A DNA stretch of 64,000 bases from Solen grandis (GCA_021229015.1 CM037777.1:65379946-65443945), one strand, 5' to 3'; counted from the stretch's first letter, positions 23,487 through 35,560 are shown. A program made the numbers and translations. Notes: generated by a model not told the origin, from the letters alone.

Positions 23487-26400
23487 TTATTATGATTCTT
23501 TCTTCCATCCTTTTGAAGTTCAAATTAAAACAGGTTCCCGATAAGCCAGCATCATGAAAATTCAACAGTATCACATTAACTTTGGTCCTATTGAACAGAA
23601 TAAATTTTGCGTTGAAGTGACGTCACATGACCTTAGAGTCATAAAAAGGTTCCAAAGCTTGTACGCACTCTTCAGTCGTCGTTTCTGGACGGATTGTCAT
23701 GAAATGTTCACGTAATGTATATATTACGGTCTTTTTCTGCAAGATTATATACGTTTTGTAAGATTCGAAAAAACTAAGGATCTATGGCTGAACCAAGTTT
23801 TGATCTTTTGACCTGAAAATGTATTTAAGTATAACGACGTTTTCAGATTCTTTCAGCTCTTAAAAGACTGACGCCATATGACTTAAAATGACGTCATGAC
23901 ACATTAACAAATTTTTAATTCAAAATTTACGGGTTTTTAGCCCTAGATGCCTAAATTTTTGACCGATTGACATAAAATTTTCACTGGAGGTGCAACAGAG
24001 CATCTCATTGTCATTAGTCACTTCCGTTTCGGAACAGAAAAACTTAAATGTTGTTACCCGAAGTTCAGTTAACTGCTAATATCTCGAAAATTATTGATTT
24101 TGGAAAGGTAGAGTATGAATATAGTTTGTAGAAAATGCCTCGCCGTTATTTTGGTGGTTAAATTGTTCAAGATTGACCAAAGATTCATAAAGTTATAGGG
24201 AGAAAACAAAACGACATGAACATATTTTTGCCGTTTTCTCGAGGTTTAACCGGCCATATCTCAAAAGTGATTAAAGATACATTCATATATAAGCATGTTA
24301 AATGTGGGTGATTTAAAGACCTTTCCAGCTTTTTAACATTGGATTTCATAAAAGGTAGTTACATGAAAAATAAGATTTACTTTAAACCGTTCTTGTTTGC
24401 ACTTCTGCACGTTGTCCCAGTTAGTAAATTGCTTTTTTTGTAAGTTGTTGAAAATAACTTTATAACATTATTCATATTTCGTTGCAATGCCGTTTTAATG
24501 GTATAAGATTTTAATAATCGGAACATAAACTAAGAAGTTTTTGTATTACTTGACGTGAATATCTTTTAGCCGACTTTTGCCGTTTTCTTAGGGATAAACT
24601 GTATATATCTTAAAAGTCGTTGAAAATCTAAAGACCATTCTAACAGTACCTAGCTTTTCGAAATCAGACATCATATAAGATAGTTACATGAAAAGTGAAC
24701 AATAATTAAAACTATTCTTTCATGTAGTTCTGCAGTTGATCTCAATCATTTAAATTGCTTTTTTTTAAAGAAACTTTACATTTTTGAAGGTAATTTTAAG
24801 AATATTTTTATAGCTTGATGTTGTTGTAGTGGTTTACAGAAGATCCGATCATTATTTACAAAGTTATTGGTCGAAAAGTAGTAACTGACATGAACATCTT
24901 TTTGCTGATTCTTGTCGTTTTCTTGAGGTTTAACCATCTATATTTCAAAAGCCATTACAGCTATGATGAAATATAAAGTATTCGAAATGTTGGAAATTTA
25001 AAGACCTTTCTAACGGTACATAGATTTTTTTTTAAATTTGACATATGGAAAAGATACTTAAAAAATAAGAAATTCTGAAAAACTGTTTTTCATAGTAGTT
25101 CTGCGCAGTTCGTTTAACATATTGTTCCAAATTTTATTTCTGTTATATTGAATGTATAATGTGCTTCTGTGATGTGATAATCGCCCTGTGCCCTTTAAAT
25201 TATGCAATAAAATTCATGAAAATATGAGAAATAAATATTTGGTAGGAAAGGAACCTTGTATACCTTTTTTATTGCATGTAAAAAGGATTCATTCCCCTTG
25301 TAGGACACAAATTCTGAAAATTACTGAGGTTCATTTTAAAGAGGGTTTTTGAAAAGCCAGCATAATGAATTTATAACAGGATGCAGAGCTACGCAGTCCC
25401 CTTTAAATACATTTTTGAATGACGTCAGTTGACGTTACAGATTTCATCTGCTATCATTATAAGTTTGCGCTTTATAGCTGTCATATCTAGATTAATTTTC
25501 GTCATTTTTTTTTCCATGATTTTGTATGTAAGAATAAGTAATTGAATGTGATCAGGTTTGATATGGTTTGCAGAGCAGAAAGCCATATCTTTTTTTTATT
25601 TTTATCTTTATCTTCATCTTCATATGACGTCACATGCTGTCATTTCTGGACCCATTTACTTGAATTTTTCACAGAAAGTATGTATTACGATTAAGTTGTG
25701 CAGGATTATATACATTTTGCAAGATAAAAAAAGACCAAGTATCTATGGCTGAACCAATTTTTGAACTTTTGACCTGAAAAAGTATTACGAAGCTCTCAGA
25801 AGCTTGAAAGTTAGGTAGAATATTTGTCCTATCGATTTCTTTCATTTCCGCAAAGACTGACGTCATATGACGTAAAATTACGTCATGAGACGTAAAATTA
25901 CGTCATAACGCGCTCACAAACTTTTTATCCAAATTTACGGATCTTAGTCCTAATTATCTTAGTTTTTGACCCCTTTTCATAACATGTTCAATGGAGGTGC
26001 AACAGTGCATCTCATTGCCACGGTACCTAGGTTTTTAAAATCGGACATCATATAAGGAAGTTACATGAAAAAAATAATTTTTATAAAACCGTTTTGCCCT
26101 GTGCTTCTGCATTAGATCCCACAGATTATTCCAAATTTTATTTCTGTTACATTAAATGTATAATGTGATACAGTTATTTATTTTAATGTAGTCATCTTAA
26201 AGATGGTTCTCGAAAAGCTAGAATTATGAAATTATAACTGAATACAAAGCCGCATATTCCCTTTTAATGCATTGAATTCGAATTTTAAATTGTCATATGA
26301 CGTCACAGATTTCATCTGCTACTTATATAAGTTTGCACTCTACAGCTGTCACTTCGGGACGGATTTTTCTTCAATTTTTTGAAGACGGATTGTCATGAAT

Positions 26401-26739
26401 TTTTCATAAAATGTATGTATTACAGTCTTGGTTCTGTAGGATCATATACGTTTATATTTATAAGTTACATGAAAAAAAAGAATTAATTTAAACCGTTCTT
26501 TTTTGCACTTCTGCAGGTTGTCCCAGTTATTAAATTGTTTTTCCCAAGAAACTATTATTTTCTTAAAATAGCTTTAAGAACAATATTCATAGCTGGATGC
26601 AAAATGCTGTTCTAATGGCATGCAGATTTTGATTACCGGACCATTCATTACAAGTTATTGGTAGAGAAGTAGTAATTGACATGCATATCTATTTGCCGGT
26701 TTTTGCCGTTTTCTTGACGTTTAACTGTCATTACAAATA

Positions 26740-26765
26740 GGGGGGGGGGGGGAACAACAACAACA
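26740..26765. repeat. G-run followed by (AAC)n
   Basis: Thirteen G at 26,740-26,752 run directly into AACAACAACAACAAC. It sits at the edge between the inverted arrays and the next element. Confidence 0.8.
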
Positions 26766-26858
26766 ACAAATAAAATAATAAATTTCAAATTCCTGGTCGA
26801 TTTAATTTGTTAAGAGTTCGGGATTTTGCGAGACTTGTCTACTTAACTGAGATTTAAC

Positions 26859-27381
26859 CAATCTCCAAGCAGAGTTGTCGTTTATAACATCTCTGCAATG
26901 GGCTCAATGGCAAGAATCTCCAAGCAGAGTTGTCGTTCATAACATCTCTGCAATGGGCTCAATGGCAAGAATCTTGTCAAAACAGAAAACACTTATTAAA
27001 CGTGGATTTAAGTGTATTTTAAGGGTCAAAAGTATAGAAACATTGAATAAATACTTTTTGAATCACCATAATACGTGTGTAAAATATCAATTTTGATTTT
27101 TATTATGGGAACTATTTCATGCCTTATTTCGCTGATGGGAAAATTCCGCAAACGCTCGTCTGCAAATGTAACTATTTACAGATTCAGCCGGATATCGTAA
27201 TTTAAGCCCAGCTTTTTATTTTCATAATTTGTAATTTTAAAGACCGGAATGGTAATGTTCAGTGGTGCTATTTATATATAGTTTATGGAGCCTATCAAAG
27301 TCGTCCTTCAAATTAGATATTTGAACAACGGTCTGGATGACGTCATTTATTGGAACTACTTTCTGAGCCCACCACAGAGGT
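26859..27381. mobile_element. 523-bp insertion with 10-bp target duplication
   Basis: GAGATTTAAC occurs at 26,849-26,858 and 27,382-27,391. The paralogous copy near 38,770-38,790 lacks the insert, giving an empty site. The insert begins with a 55-bp tandem duplication (26,861-26,915 and 26,916-26,970) and ends CCACCACAGAGGT. No terminal inverted repeat or open frame of note is present, so its class is unknown. Confidence 0.6.
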
Positions 27382-27715
27382 GAGATTTAACTGTTAAGAG
27401 TTTATGACGAACTGTGCATGTCATTATTTCAAATTATGCTCCGCCCTATTCACGTGATAGTCATATATGGCAGTGTTTACTACACTGATCCCTACACACG
27501 ACGTGTGCTTATCATTTAATTCCACACTGGCGCATGTTGACTGGCGTCATTTGTAAACATTGAGCAAAGTTGCTTAAAATATCATGTTTATATACACATT
27601 TACATACGAATGAAGAGCTTCGGAAATATTTTCGCAAAATGATGGGCACCAGTTTAATCCAAACGGACTCCTATGCTAAATTAAATATTAAAATAACTTT
27701 TTTTAATTTTTTTTA

Positions 27716-27910
27716 TTATGTTTAACACCCCACTGACAGTATTTAAGTCATTTGGAGACGACGTCTACTTGAGACGGACGTAGTGCTGTCACACTGCACA
27801 GTATCACGCCATAGACAGTTGGCATGATACCACACCCAATCACATTATCCTGACACCGGGCCAACCATTCCTGGAACTCCCCTTATCATGCAAGGGAGCT
27901 ATAACCAGTA
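27716..27910 (-). mobile_element. SINE fragment, GACGTTAAAC type
   Basis: It matches the body of the SINE at 39,245-39,567: GGTATCATGCC/GGCATGATACCACACCC, the ACTGTCGGTGGGACGTTAAAC-like end (here diverged) and the GCAAGGGAGCTATAACC region. The tRNA-like head is absent. Confidence 0.65.
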
Positions 27911-28118
27911 CCTATGTTTAGTTAGAACTTTTGTAAATACATGAATTGAAATTGATATAACGTTCATAAACAATTTACAGATAATGTATTAACTCGTTTG
28001 ATTTGGTATTTCCTAGCTTTGATATCTTCCGCTGACAGAGGCTATTCTATAGATCTACGATTATTATCCACATATTTCTTTCTTTCCTTAACGTCAATCA
28101 GTTGCTGTTTACTGATAA

Positions 28119-28120
<2 letters not shown>

Positions 28121-28150
<30 letters not shown>
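28121..28150. repeat. (AAAT)n microsatellite
   Basis: About seven uninterrupted AAAT units. A degenerate partner is seen in the paralogous plus copy near 38,041 (TTTATTTATTTATC). Confidence 0.85.
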
Positions 28151-28570
28151 ACAGTCATCACTCAAATTAAATTTCCATGCTTCATTATTGAAATCTGAAA
28201 AAGAAGAAACTGAAAGAAAGACGGTGAAAAAACGCGCGAAATTTATGTGTTACATCCATATTTGGAAAACACGTGAATACTTTAACAACATGTTGACGTA
28301 ACAATTTTATGGCGCCATCTCCTAATACAGCAGTGTGACGCAGAAATAGGGCGGGGCAAACCCTAAGTTAGTCAGTGTTTCTTAATCTATAAACACATAT
28401 CCATTTTAATCAAAAACAATTTTAGCGCAATTGTACCATACACAGGAAATGTCGTCATGACGTTGACGTTATATCCTACCATGCATTATTTGAGGAACAA
28501 ACTCCTATGTACACACATAGATTTGTATGCACACCCATGATAAATGACTATACATACATTATTTGAGGAA

Positions 28571-28593
28571 CACACACACATACACACACATAC
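28571..28593. repeat. (CA)n microsatellite
   Basis: ACACACACA tracts interrupted by a T lie in a GACACAC/TACATGC-rich stretch that extends to about 28,625. Confidence 0.8.
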
Positions 28594-28625
28594 ATGCTTA
28601 CAAGCACACAAACTTACATGCACAC

Positions 28626-30316
28626 TCATTAGGGGCCTATCAGGATCTTTCATATAATTTATGTCAGATGGCCTTGAAAACGTCTGCATTGTACACTCTG
28701 GCCACAAAATATCACACCTGACTTTGTCTTTGTATTCAGACCAGATGGAAATTCCATTCCAAACTTCGGATGATCCGTTCTAATTCCCGAATACCACTTT
28801 AGAGTTGAAATGCACTGCAACCGGCTTTGGCCTATCCCTCATGCTCTTTGAGCATGTCTTTCAACGATCTACCTATATTGTGTAATAGGTTATGTACGGT
28901 GGCATAAAGGGGACATTGAAGATATTTTTATATCACGTGCGCACGTCATCATTTTACTTTTACACAACAATAATGGTAACATTATCTCAGATGAGTTTAC
29001 TTATGGCTAATATTTGACTGATATAGCTACATTTAAGGCCCTTGAAATATCAGAACATCACACATATTACCTTTTTACACTCTTACATCTTCGTTTCTTC
29101 AGCAGTGAAGGTAATGAAGGTAATGTTTCTCAAGGGAGCGATTTCATGGTCATATTGGCCCAGGTCATTGACATAATGAGGAAATTTTAAGTGGTTGACA
29201 AAAGGAAGACTGTCTCCAACCCCCTGTATCATGAACAGTTAGTACGTTTTTATGTTCCATACTACGTTTTGCTATTTCTATAAAGCCACTGTAAGTTTGC
29301 TTAAATTGAGAATATATGTACTTTTTCTGCCTCATTTGTTATCTAAGTTGATTTTTACTGAGCAAATAATGTCATACCTGTAGTGTCAGCAAATGCCAAT
29401 AACATCTTCCCGTACTGCTACATCATTTTCATGTTTTATTTTTGTCTTTCTGTCTCTCTGGGTATGTGATTATCCAACATTTCTATTTATTCTGGTATAG
29501 CTACACCAGGGAAAACGCTAATCAGTTATCAAATGTATCATGTCTTTATTATTATTTTAATCTTATTTTATTAAACGTCCACTGGGAAGCAAATTCTAAC
29601 AACTTACTTATCCATCTCGACAATTCAAAATCATAAAAAATTGTAGCAACCAATGTGGTACGAACCCACAACCTCCCTGTCAACAATCATGTACGTGCCT
29701 TTTATTTTCCAGCTGATGCGTGATGTAGTAGAGATACAAACACATTTACAGCTGGGATAGACAACAACACATACAAGACAAATGTACAGAGTTCTGTTCT
29801 GACAAATGCAAATACGGGAAAAAATACTCCAGTCCGATTAGGCAATATTTTGACTTCCTGACAAGCCGATAAGTAGTTGTCTTAACGTGAGAAGCTAGAC
29901 GTAAGTTTTCCAGAAAACAAACAAAAAGAATAGTTTCTTTGACATTATATGCGAAATATCATTTATGATTTTGTTTAAACTACGCAAGGAAATAGCAACG
30001 TGTTCCCAGACGAAATCATTTCGTGCGGGTTGGGTTCGATGTGATAAACGATATTATAATAATATACACCATTACATGCAGACATACTGGCTCCTGAAAT
30101 CTATATCTCCTCTAGCGTTTCACGCATATCTGAATCATTGTTGAATAAAACAATAGCTCCGTATTTTTGCTAACAGCAAAATGAAGAAAAAAAGAAGAAA
30201 ATACAGAAAATAAAACATGCAGATCCTTATTTCATAGAAATTTATTCATTCAGGAATTTATTGTCATATTAACAATTTTATGTTGATAATATGTGTGTAA
30301 TATATAATTATCTCAA
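28626..30316. other. No gene supported
   Basis: The region has mixed composition without superfamily landmarks. A tRNA B-box-like inverted phrase GGTACGAACCCAC sits near 29,658 and could be a decayed SINE. Frames are short and random-looking. Confidence 0.4.
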
Positions 30317-30343
30317 TTGGACCGTTACTTAACTTTATCAAAG

Positions 30344-30632
30344 ATGTTGCATTTTGGGAACCCATATCTAGACTGCTGGCGAAAGAAGACAAGTCATATG
30401 GTCAGACAAGTCATACCCTACTGCTCCGAGCTGGAATCGATCACGGGGCCTAACTATCAAGATAGTGCAAGTGCCATTTTATACCTCTACTACAACTTTT
30501 GTGATGTGATGGGCGTGGCAGCTCCCCTGGACAAGGCCAAGGCGCAAGGCGGGGCTACAGGCATCGGGGGAGGAATCAGTGTCTCTGAAAAGTGTCCATG
30601 TGAGAGCGAGAATGTTGGACATAGTTACCAAG
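30344..30632 (+). CDS. Candidate exon, unrecognised protein
   Basis: This is an open frame of about 96 codons from ATG at 30,344 to a plausible splice donor CCAAG|GTAACA after 30,632 (phase 1). The stretch is clearly GC-richer than its surroundings from about 30,370. The frame encodes a polar segment with five cysteines (DCW, PYCS, NFCDV and KCPCES contexts), a LYLYYNFCDVMG hydrophobic patch and a glycine-rich GGATGIGGGIS run. I do not recognise a family. The 5' edge could be an initiator exon or an internal exon preceded by ATCAAAG or ATATCTAG acceptors. No flanking exon was found, so this may also be an exon remnant or chance frame. Confidence 0.3.
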
Positions 30633-32050
30633 GTAACACTATCCTTTTTGAATAGGATAGAATAGGATACATTCCAATCCAAAGTTAATATACCGTTCAA
30701 AATATCCAATTCTGTCCTTTATAATGTTACCAGACTGATAGTAACTGTGCTAATAAAAGGTCAAGTCGCTCGTGTTAATATGTCTCCGTCCACTTGGTCC
30801 TTCTTTTGAAACCTTACTTCTTTCGTGACAAATTTTGGTGTTGTTCATATCTAGCAACCATCTCATATGTCATTTATTACAAAACAAAGACATCTTTCAA
30901 ATTTGTCATCACTAATCTAGCATGTATATGCAAAATATTTATCCCTTCCGACTAGGACCAATGTCTAGCCGTGTTAGGAAACGATAAAATGTAATTTATT
31001 ATGAGCGTGGAGGACGTCACTGGAAGACAGGCTTGTCGGCTTCTTTGCAAGTGGATCTGTATCTCCCACAACATGTGATTAGTGCTACTACTACTGCAGT
31101 ATTTATTCTACACCATCTCCTAATGATTATATGCTATGTATGAATTATGTTTCATATACGATATGTCATGATTATATTACATATAATAATACATAATCAA
31201 TGTATCTATCAAGCATATGATTTGCAGCCACATCAACAGAAATATGACATCAAAAATAAAACGAAATCGAGAAGATTATAAATTGATATTAGCTGATATT
31301 TTCCAAACAATTTCCTGTAACTGTAGACTTACACTCTACAACAAATATCCCTATCTTTGTAGTTTTAAGTTTATGTCAGTTTAAAATCAGATTTAGCAGC
31401 CAGACTGGCAATAAGCGGAGCACAAACAATAGCTCTCAACCAAGTATGCACGCCTTCGTGGTTCAAACAGACCGATTTTCAGGGAGGAATGGATATTGTT
31501 TTATATGTTTGATTTAAGCTGACTTGTTTTATGTCAGTCGTGCTTGAGTTTGTCTTGCGTTGATGGCGCCGTTCGTCTGTTAGGCAGGCTTGGTGAGCAT
31601 ATCGTTCAACGTTGAAGAAAATATCATCACTTATAATCAAAAATAATATATTATAATATAATTATTATTAAAGGTTGTTTGGGAATCTCAGTTGCTAGAA
31701 GTTTACAATATATTTTCTTTTATTCATACAATTTATCTTATTTGTTGTGCCAGATATGTACAGAAGCAAAGAGGGAACATGTGAAAAAATTATAACCAGA
31801 AAAAAATATAACAAAAAAAAATAATAAAAAAATAAACGAAAATCAAAAAAGGTTTTCTCGTGGCCACGAGAAATTCTGGCTCTTATGCCGTGCCATATAT
31901 ATGCATAGTATGTTTAAAATACTACGAGTAGTATTTATACAGTCATTATAATCAAATAAAGCCTTGATATCAATGTCATGCACACAAATACAAATTTTGT
32001 ATGAATAAAAAGAAATATATTGTTTAAACTAATAGTGTTTCAATGTTGGA
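30633..32050. other. No gene supported; one 20-bp palindrome
   Basis: If the upstream candidate exon is real this is intronic. There is a perfect 20-bp palindrome at 31,854-31,873 centred on GTGGCCAC, and an A-rich run just before it. No other structure was seen. Confidence 0.4.
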
Positions 32051-32390
32051 CGATATTGCTCACTTAGCTCATTTTATTTAATATCTAGTTTTTCGTAAAT
32101 TGAACGAAATTTTATTTCTATATTCCTATGTCGTCACATGACGTTAAATTTGACATTTGCTACAAAAGTATGTTCGCGCCCTTCATTTCTTGGTGGATTT
32201 TCTCGATATTTCCACAAAATGTATATATTACGTTCTACATGTGCATTATTATATACGTTTTCCCAGAATCAAAAAGATCAAGGTTCTGTGGTTAAACCAA
32301 GTTTCGAACTTTGGAACTTAAAATGTATTTAAGTATTTTGTAGCTCCTATGTAAGCTAGAAATCTCAAATTGACACCACATATACTCCTT
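32051..32390 (+). mobile_element. Superfamily fragment, inverted orientation
   Basis: It contains GTCACATGACGTTAAATTTGAC near 32,132, TTCCACAAAATGTATATATTACG and AACCAAGTTTCGAAC, matching the inverted 23.6-kb block. It is short and truncated. Confidence 0.5.
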
Positions 32391-33120
32391 GATGTCTTCT
32401 TTATATTCTGTGACATGTTAATACAAAGAAATGGAATAATGATGCATAATAATGTAAGATTTAATACGTAAATTATCATTATCATAAATATATACTTATG
32501 TTCAAAAATAAGCTTTTTTTTTTTTTTTTTTTTTCATTTATTTATCTTCTTAAGAAGATATTGAGAAAGCATAAATATTGATCTTATTTGATTACGCAAC
32601 CGTTTACTATCATGCAGAAAAAACAACAACAGGAAAAAAGATGATTATACTATCCACAAGATTTTTTTCTTACGTTGTTCAATCGATTTGAAATGTTTTT
32701 TTTTAGTCTTTATTTAATATCTATTTCTTCGTCAGCATATGACTTAAGAAATATTCATTGTAATTTGATCCACATAATTGAAATTGTAAAAAAAAAAAAA
32801 ATACTTTGAAATCTTCGAATTTCAACCTTTAAATTGATTGAGTTTTACATTTGCAAAAATAGATGGAAAAGGCAGAGTTGTAAGCAAAATTGTTTTTTTT
32901 TTACCGTTAAACCTTTAGAAAAACGATAGGTAGATATACATGTTTTTGTCATTTTCTTCAGGTTTGCGGAAAGCCGTGATAGCAAGCAAAATGCAAATAA
33001 GTTATCCGTATAGGTTTCTGGCTTTAGTATAATTATACTAATTCATCTTAAAATGCGGGGCCGTCGTGGCCGAGCAATAACAGTAACAACACGTAGGAAA
33101 AATTATTATTGTTATTATTT

Positions 33121-33149
33121 CAACGTTTCGGCTAACGCCTTCATCAGGA
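33121..33149 (-). ncRNA. Hammerhead-like core remnant at Penelope end
   Basis: The minus strand reads CTGATGA, a GGC/GCC mini-stem with loop GTTA, then GAAAC. These are the two conserved hammerhead ribozyme core segments in order. Penelope elements are known to carry hammerhead motifs. A cleavage-site strand and stem III were not convincingly found, and there is one extra A before the stem, so activity is doubtful. Confidence 0.35.
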
Positions 33150-33364
33150 TAACAATAACTTTCAAACATTAACAACGGAAACGACGTCACCATGAATAAC
33201 GTAACGTCAAAAAAGCGGGAAAGTGCAGACGTTATGCGAACTATTTATAACGTCAAAATGAGATAGGTACTGTTTCGGATATAAAATACAAACATTTCCT
33301 TTAGCTTATTACAATAAAAAAACGGAAAACAGTACCTACCATTGAAGTAGACAAGTGACACATA

Positions 33365-33703
33365 TTAATTTACTGTATAAAGTAGTTGAGAATTTAAACC
33401 TTCAGGAACATGAGTTCTATGTTTATGTATCCAAAAGGTTTCTTTGCACAGACGATCAATGTTGCTATTGATAATATCAATAGGCATAAATGAGAAATCA
33501 TTTAAATTATGATTTTCTAAATTAAAATGTAAAGCAACGGTAGATGAAAATGCAGGGTCCATAAAATTACGAATATCAAACTTATGACTGTTCATACGTT
33601 TTGAGAAATTTTGCTTGGTCTGACCAACATATTGCATGTTGTATTTTGAACATGTTATAAGATAAATGACATTCTTAGTTTGACAGTCTGTATTACAACG
33701 CAA
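33365..33703 (-). pseudogene. Penelope GIY-YIG endonuclease domain, fragment
   Basis: This 112-residue frame matches the C-terminal endonuclease of Penelope-like elements, which nicks target DNA for reverse transcription. The frame starts at a TTG codon, so there is no real start. Visible features, numbered from that codon, are the GIY-equivalent VIY (12-14) in KNVIYLITC, YVG (25-27), the candidate catalytic Arg36 in KRMNSH, Glu88 in KETFWI, and the late PEGLN motif at 100-104. C18 of the usual C-x2-C pair is kept but the second cysteine is Tyr21; H59 and H65 could be the histidine ligands. The whole reverse transcriptase, which should lie upstream, is missing, so the copy cannot be autonomous. 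The frame itself has no stop, which suggests a fairly recent insertion. Confidence 0.75.
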
Positions 33704-33983
33704 ATCAAACTTTTCTCCTTTCGCAAATCAAACTTTTATTTTTTAGTCGTGGACTACAAATCTCTCAGCCCCTCAACGCTGTGGGTTCGAATCCCGGTAG
33801 GGACTTCGGATTTTTCATGTGAGGAAACCTTCCAGCTGGCTTGCGGTAGGTCGGTGGTTCTACCTGGGCACCTCTGTGTACTTGGGGTCTTCCTCCACCA
33901 GTAATTGGCTGGACGTCCCTATATGATTAAAATACTTTCGCAGCAACAGTTAACCCCAATACAACAACATCATCTTAGAATGC

Positions 33984-35560
33984 AACTCATTTACTCAAAA
34001 ACGTATCACAATTCACTATTCAACACCGGATATTTCTCAAGAAACTCAATGACTGCATTTCTTTCTTCAAATTGATAGATTCTCATGAGTTTTTACGAAA
34101 ACAGGAATAAGCCATGTAACGTCATCACTTGAAATTTACTGGATTTTTGCGCATGTTTAATCTTTTTAATATATTTTGCTTACAAATCAGTGTTGTCACA
34201 AACAAAATAAAATTCCTTAAGGTATGCTTAAGATTGGCATCAATACTTATGGACGCTGGAGCGCGAATACAAATTGAAATGAATGATTTTTATATTTCAA
34301 CGATGTCAAAATCAAGTGAAATATTTTTTTTGCAAGGACATGTCCAGCTAACGATCTATTAATCAAGAAAAAAATATCTTCGAGAATGCGAACAGGCTTG
34401 TTTTCACATTTTCAAGTAGGCATTCCATCAAACATGATTATCTGCCATGTTTGATGACGTAATCACTTGAAATTTTCAAAACTTTATGAACGTACTTAAT
34501 TTCGAATTTAAGTTCATTGGTATAATTGGCGATTTTATATGATTTTTTTTCAATAATTCTTGCTTTAGTATGCACGACGCCATAACCACGTTACAAAACA
34601 AACATTTCTTGCAGTATGCATCACTTCAATTTTAACTCTTTCAATTCTGAAGATTTGAATAAGATTGACTTAAAATTCATGATACCAGAGCGAGAGAAAT
34701 CTTTAAAAAGAAATGCTTTTTGTCTTTTTTGATGACATCATAAGCACGTGATTTACGAGAAAATCATTCATAAAATAGAAGGTAAACTTCTATGCCGATA
34801 TGCTGTCCAATTTTCATGCTTCTAACGCATCAGGGGGCTTTGTAACATCTATATTTAATTTTTGGACCAAAGTTCGAAACTCGATATTGCCATGAAATCT
34901 TAATCTTTTCGAATTTGGAAATTTGAATGCCAAGGTGCACATCTACATGGTCAAATCTAACGTCATATGACGTCAATGAAAATTGAAAATGATTGAATGT
35001 ATAAAAAGATACATTTTTATCGCTGCAATTTCAATTTCATTAAAATTGACTCAAAATGTATGATTCCAGAACGAGAGAAATCTTTGAAAAATAGGATTTT
35101 ATCCTTTAAATAACGTCATAACCACGTGACTTAAAAGAAAATCTTTCGGAGAAAAGAAAGAAGACCTCTGGGCCGATGAGCTGTCAAATTTTCATGCTTC
35201 TAACTCATCAGTAGTCTTTGTTACATTAAATAATAGGTTTAGGACCAAAGTTCGAAACTCGGTTTTGCCATAATTTCTTAAATTTTTCGAATTGGAAAAT
35301 TTGAAATACAAGGTGCACATCTACATCATAACATATATCTTATGTGAACATATCAAGATTAAACGAAAAAAAATAAAGACTCTAGAGCGCGAACAGTCTT
35401 TTGATCATGACGTCAAATCTGACGTCATTTGACGTCATTTGAAAATTGAAAATGACTGAATTTAAAAATTTGAACATTTTTGTCGAGGCATTTTAATATT
35501 TATGTTGCTCAGACACTGGCAACATATTGAAATTAACTCTTAGATTTGGTTGGAAAAAAA
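33984..35560 (-). mobile_element. Right part of the 32.4-kb element
   Basis: It continues after the SINE and is collinear with 53,476-55,400. The CGTCATAACCACGTGA-type phrase recurs (34,740, 35,106). TGACGTCA-type motifs and the AATTTTCATGCTTCTAAC landmark also repeat (34,814, 35,191, about 377 bp apart). No gene is seen. Confidence 0.55.

Larger units (their letters stand above)
21038..26735 (+). mobile_element. Inverted block of superfamily elements
   Basis: All landmarks appear as reverse complements: the ATGGCTGTAGACCGCG phrase inverted near 21,157, AAAGGTCAAGGTCA near 21,553, the copy of 4,560-5,600 inverted at about 22,040-23,230, and a CTAG terminus at 23,483-23,486. Several elements follow to about 26,735, some with TGACGTCA motifs (23,620, 23,893, 25,625, 25,859-25,905). 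No gene is seen. Confidence 0.6.
26766..28480 (-). mobile_element. Inverted-repeat element, minus copy, with nested insertions
   Basis: This is the reverse complement of about 37,800-38,850. Shared landmarks are GACAAGTCTCGCAAAATC, GCGCCAGTGTG/CACACTGGCGC, AATAGGGCGGAG (near 27,440 inverted), TAGGAGATGGCGCCAT (near 28,310 inverted) and AATTTCGCGCG. CCGCCCTATT and AATAGGGCGG face each other near its two ends. It carries a 523-bp insertion (26,859-27,381) and a SINE (27,716-27,910). No coding sequence is seen. Confidence 0.6.
33076..33742 (-). mobile_element. Penelope-like retroelement fragment, 5' truncated
   Basis: About 667 bp sit inside the SINE head. On the minus strand it holds the C-terminal GIY-YIG domain, then an untranslated region and the characteristic Penelope-type terminal phrase near 33,121-33,149. 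Reverse transcriptase is absent. At the truncated end CGCAAATCAAACTTTT is present twice (33,699-33,714, 33,722-33,737). Confidence 0.65.
33057..33969 (+). mobile_element. tRNA-derived SINE split by a Penelope fragment
   Basis: Target duplications TCATCTTAAAATGC (33,043-33,056) and TCATCTTAGAATGC (33,970-33,983) bracket it. The paralog at about 53,455-53,475 is an empty site. The head GGGGCCGTCGTGGCCGAGC includes an A-box-like TGGCCGAGC at 33,067-33,075. The SINE resumes near 33,743 with GTCGTGGACTAC, a B box GGTTCGAATCC at 33,784-33,794, the body, and a CCCCAATACAACAACA tail. Uninterrupted length would be about 245 bp. The same body occurs inverted at 35,779-35,994. Confidence 0.7.

Noticed and set aside
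28486..28707. Cysteine-rich 73-residue minus-strand frame
   Set aside because: The CVCMCVCS-type run is produced by the (CA)n microsatellite.
30479..30709. 76-residue minus-strand frame
   Set aside because: Antisense shadow of the candidate exon, without splice or domain support.
33784..33794. Possible tRNA gene from B box GGTTCGAATCC
   Set aside because: No cloverleaf can be formed; it is the internal promoter of a SINE. The same applies to 35959-35969 and 39501-39553.
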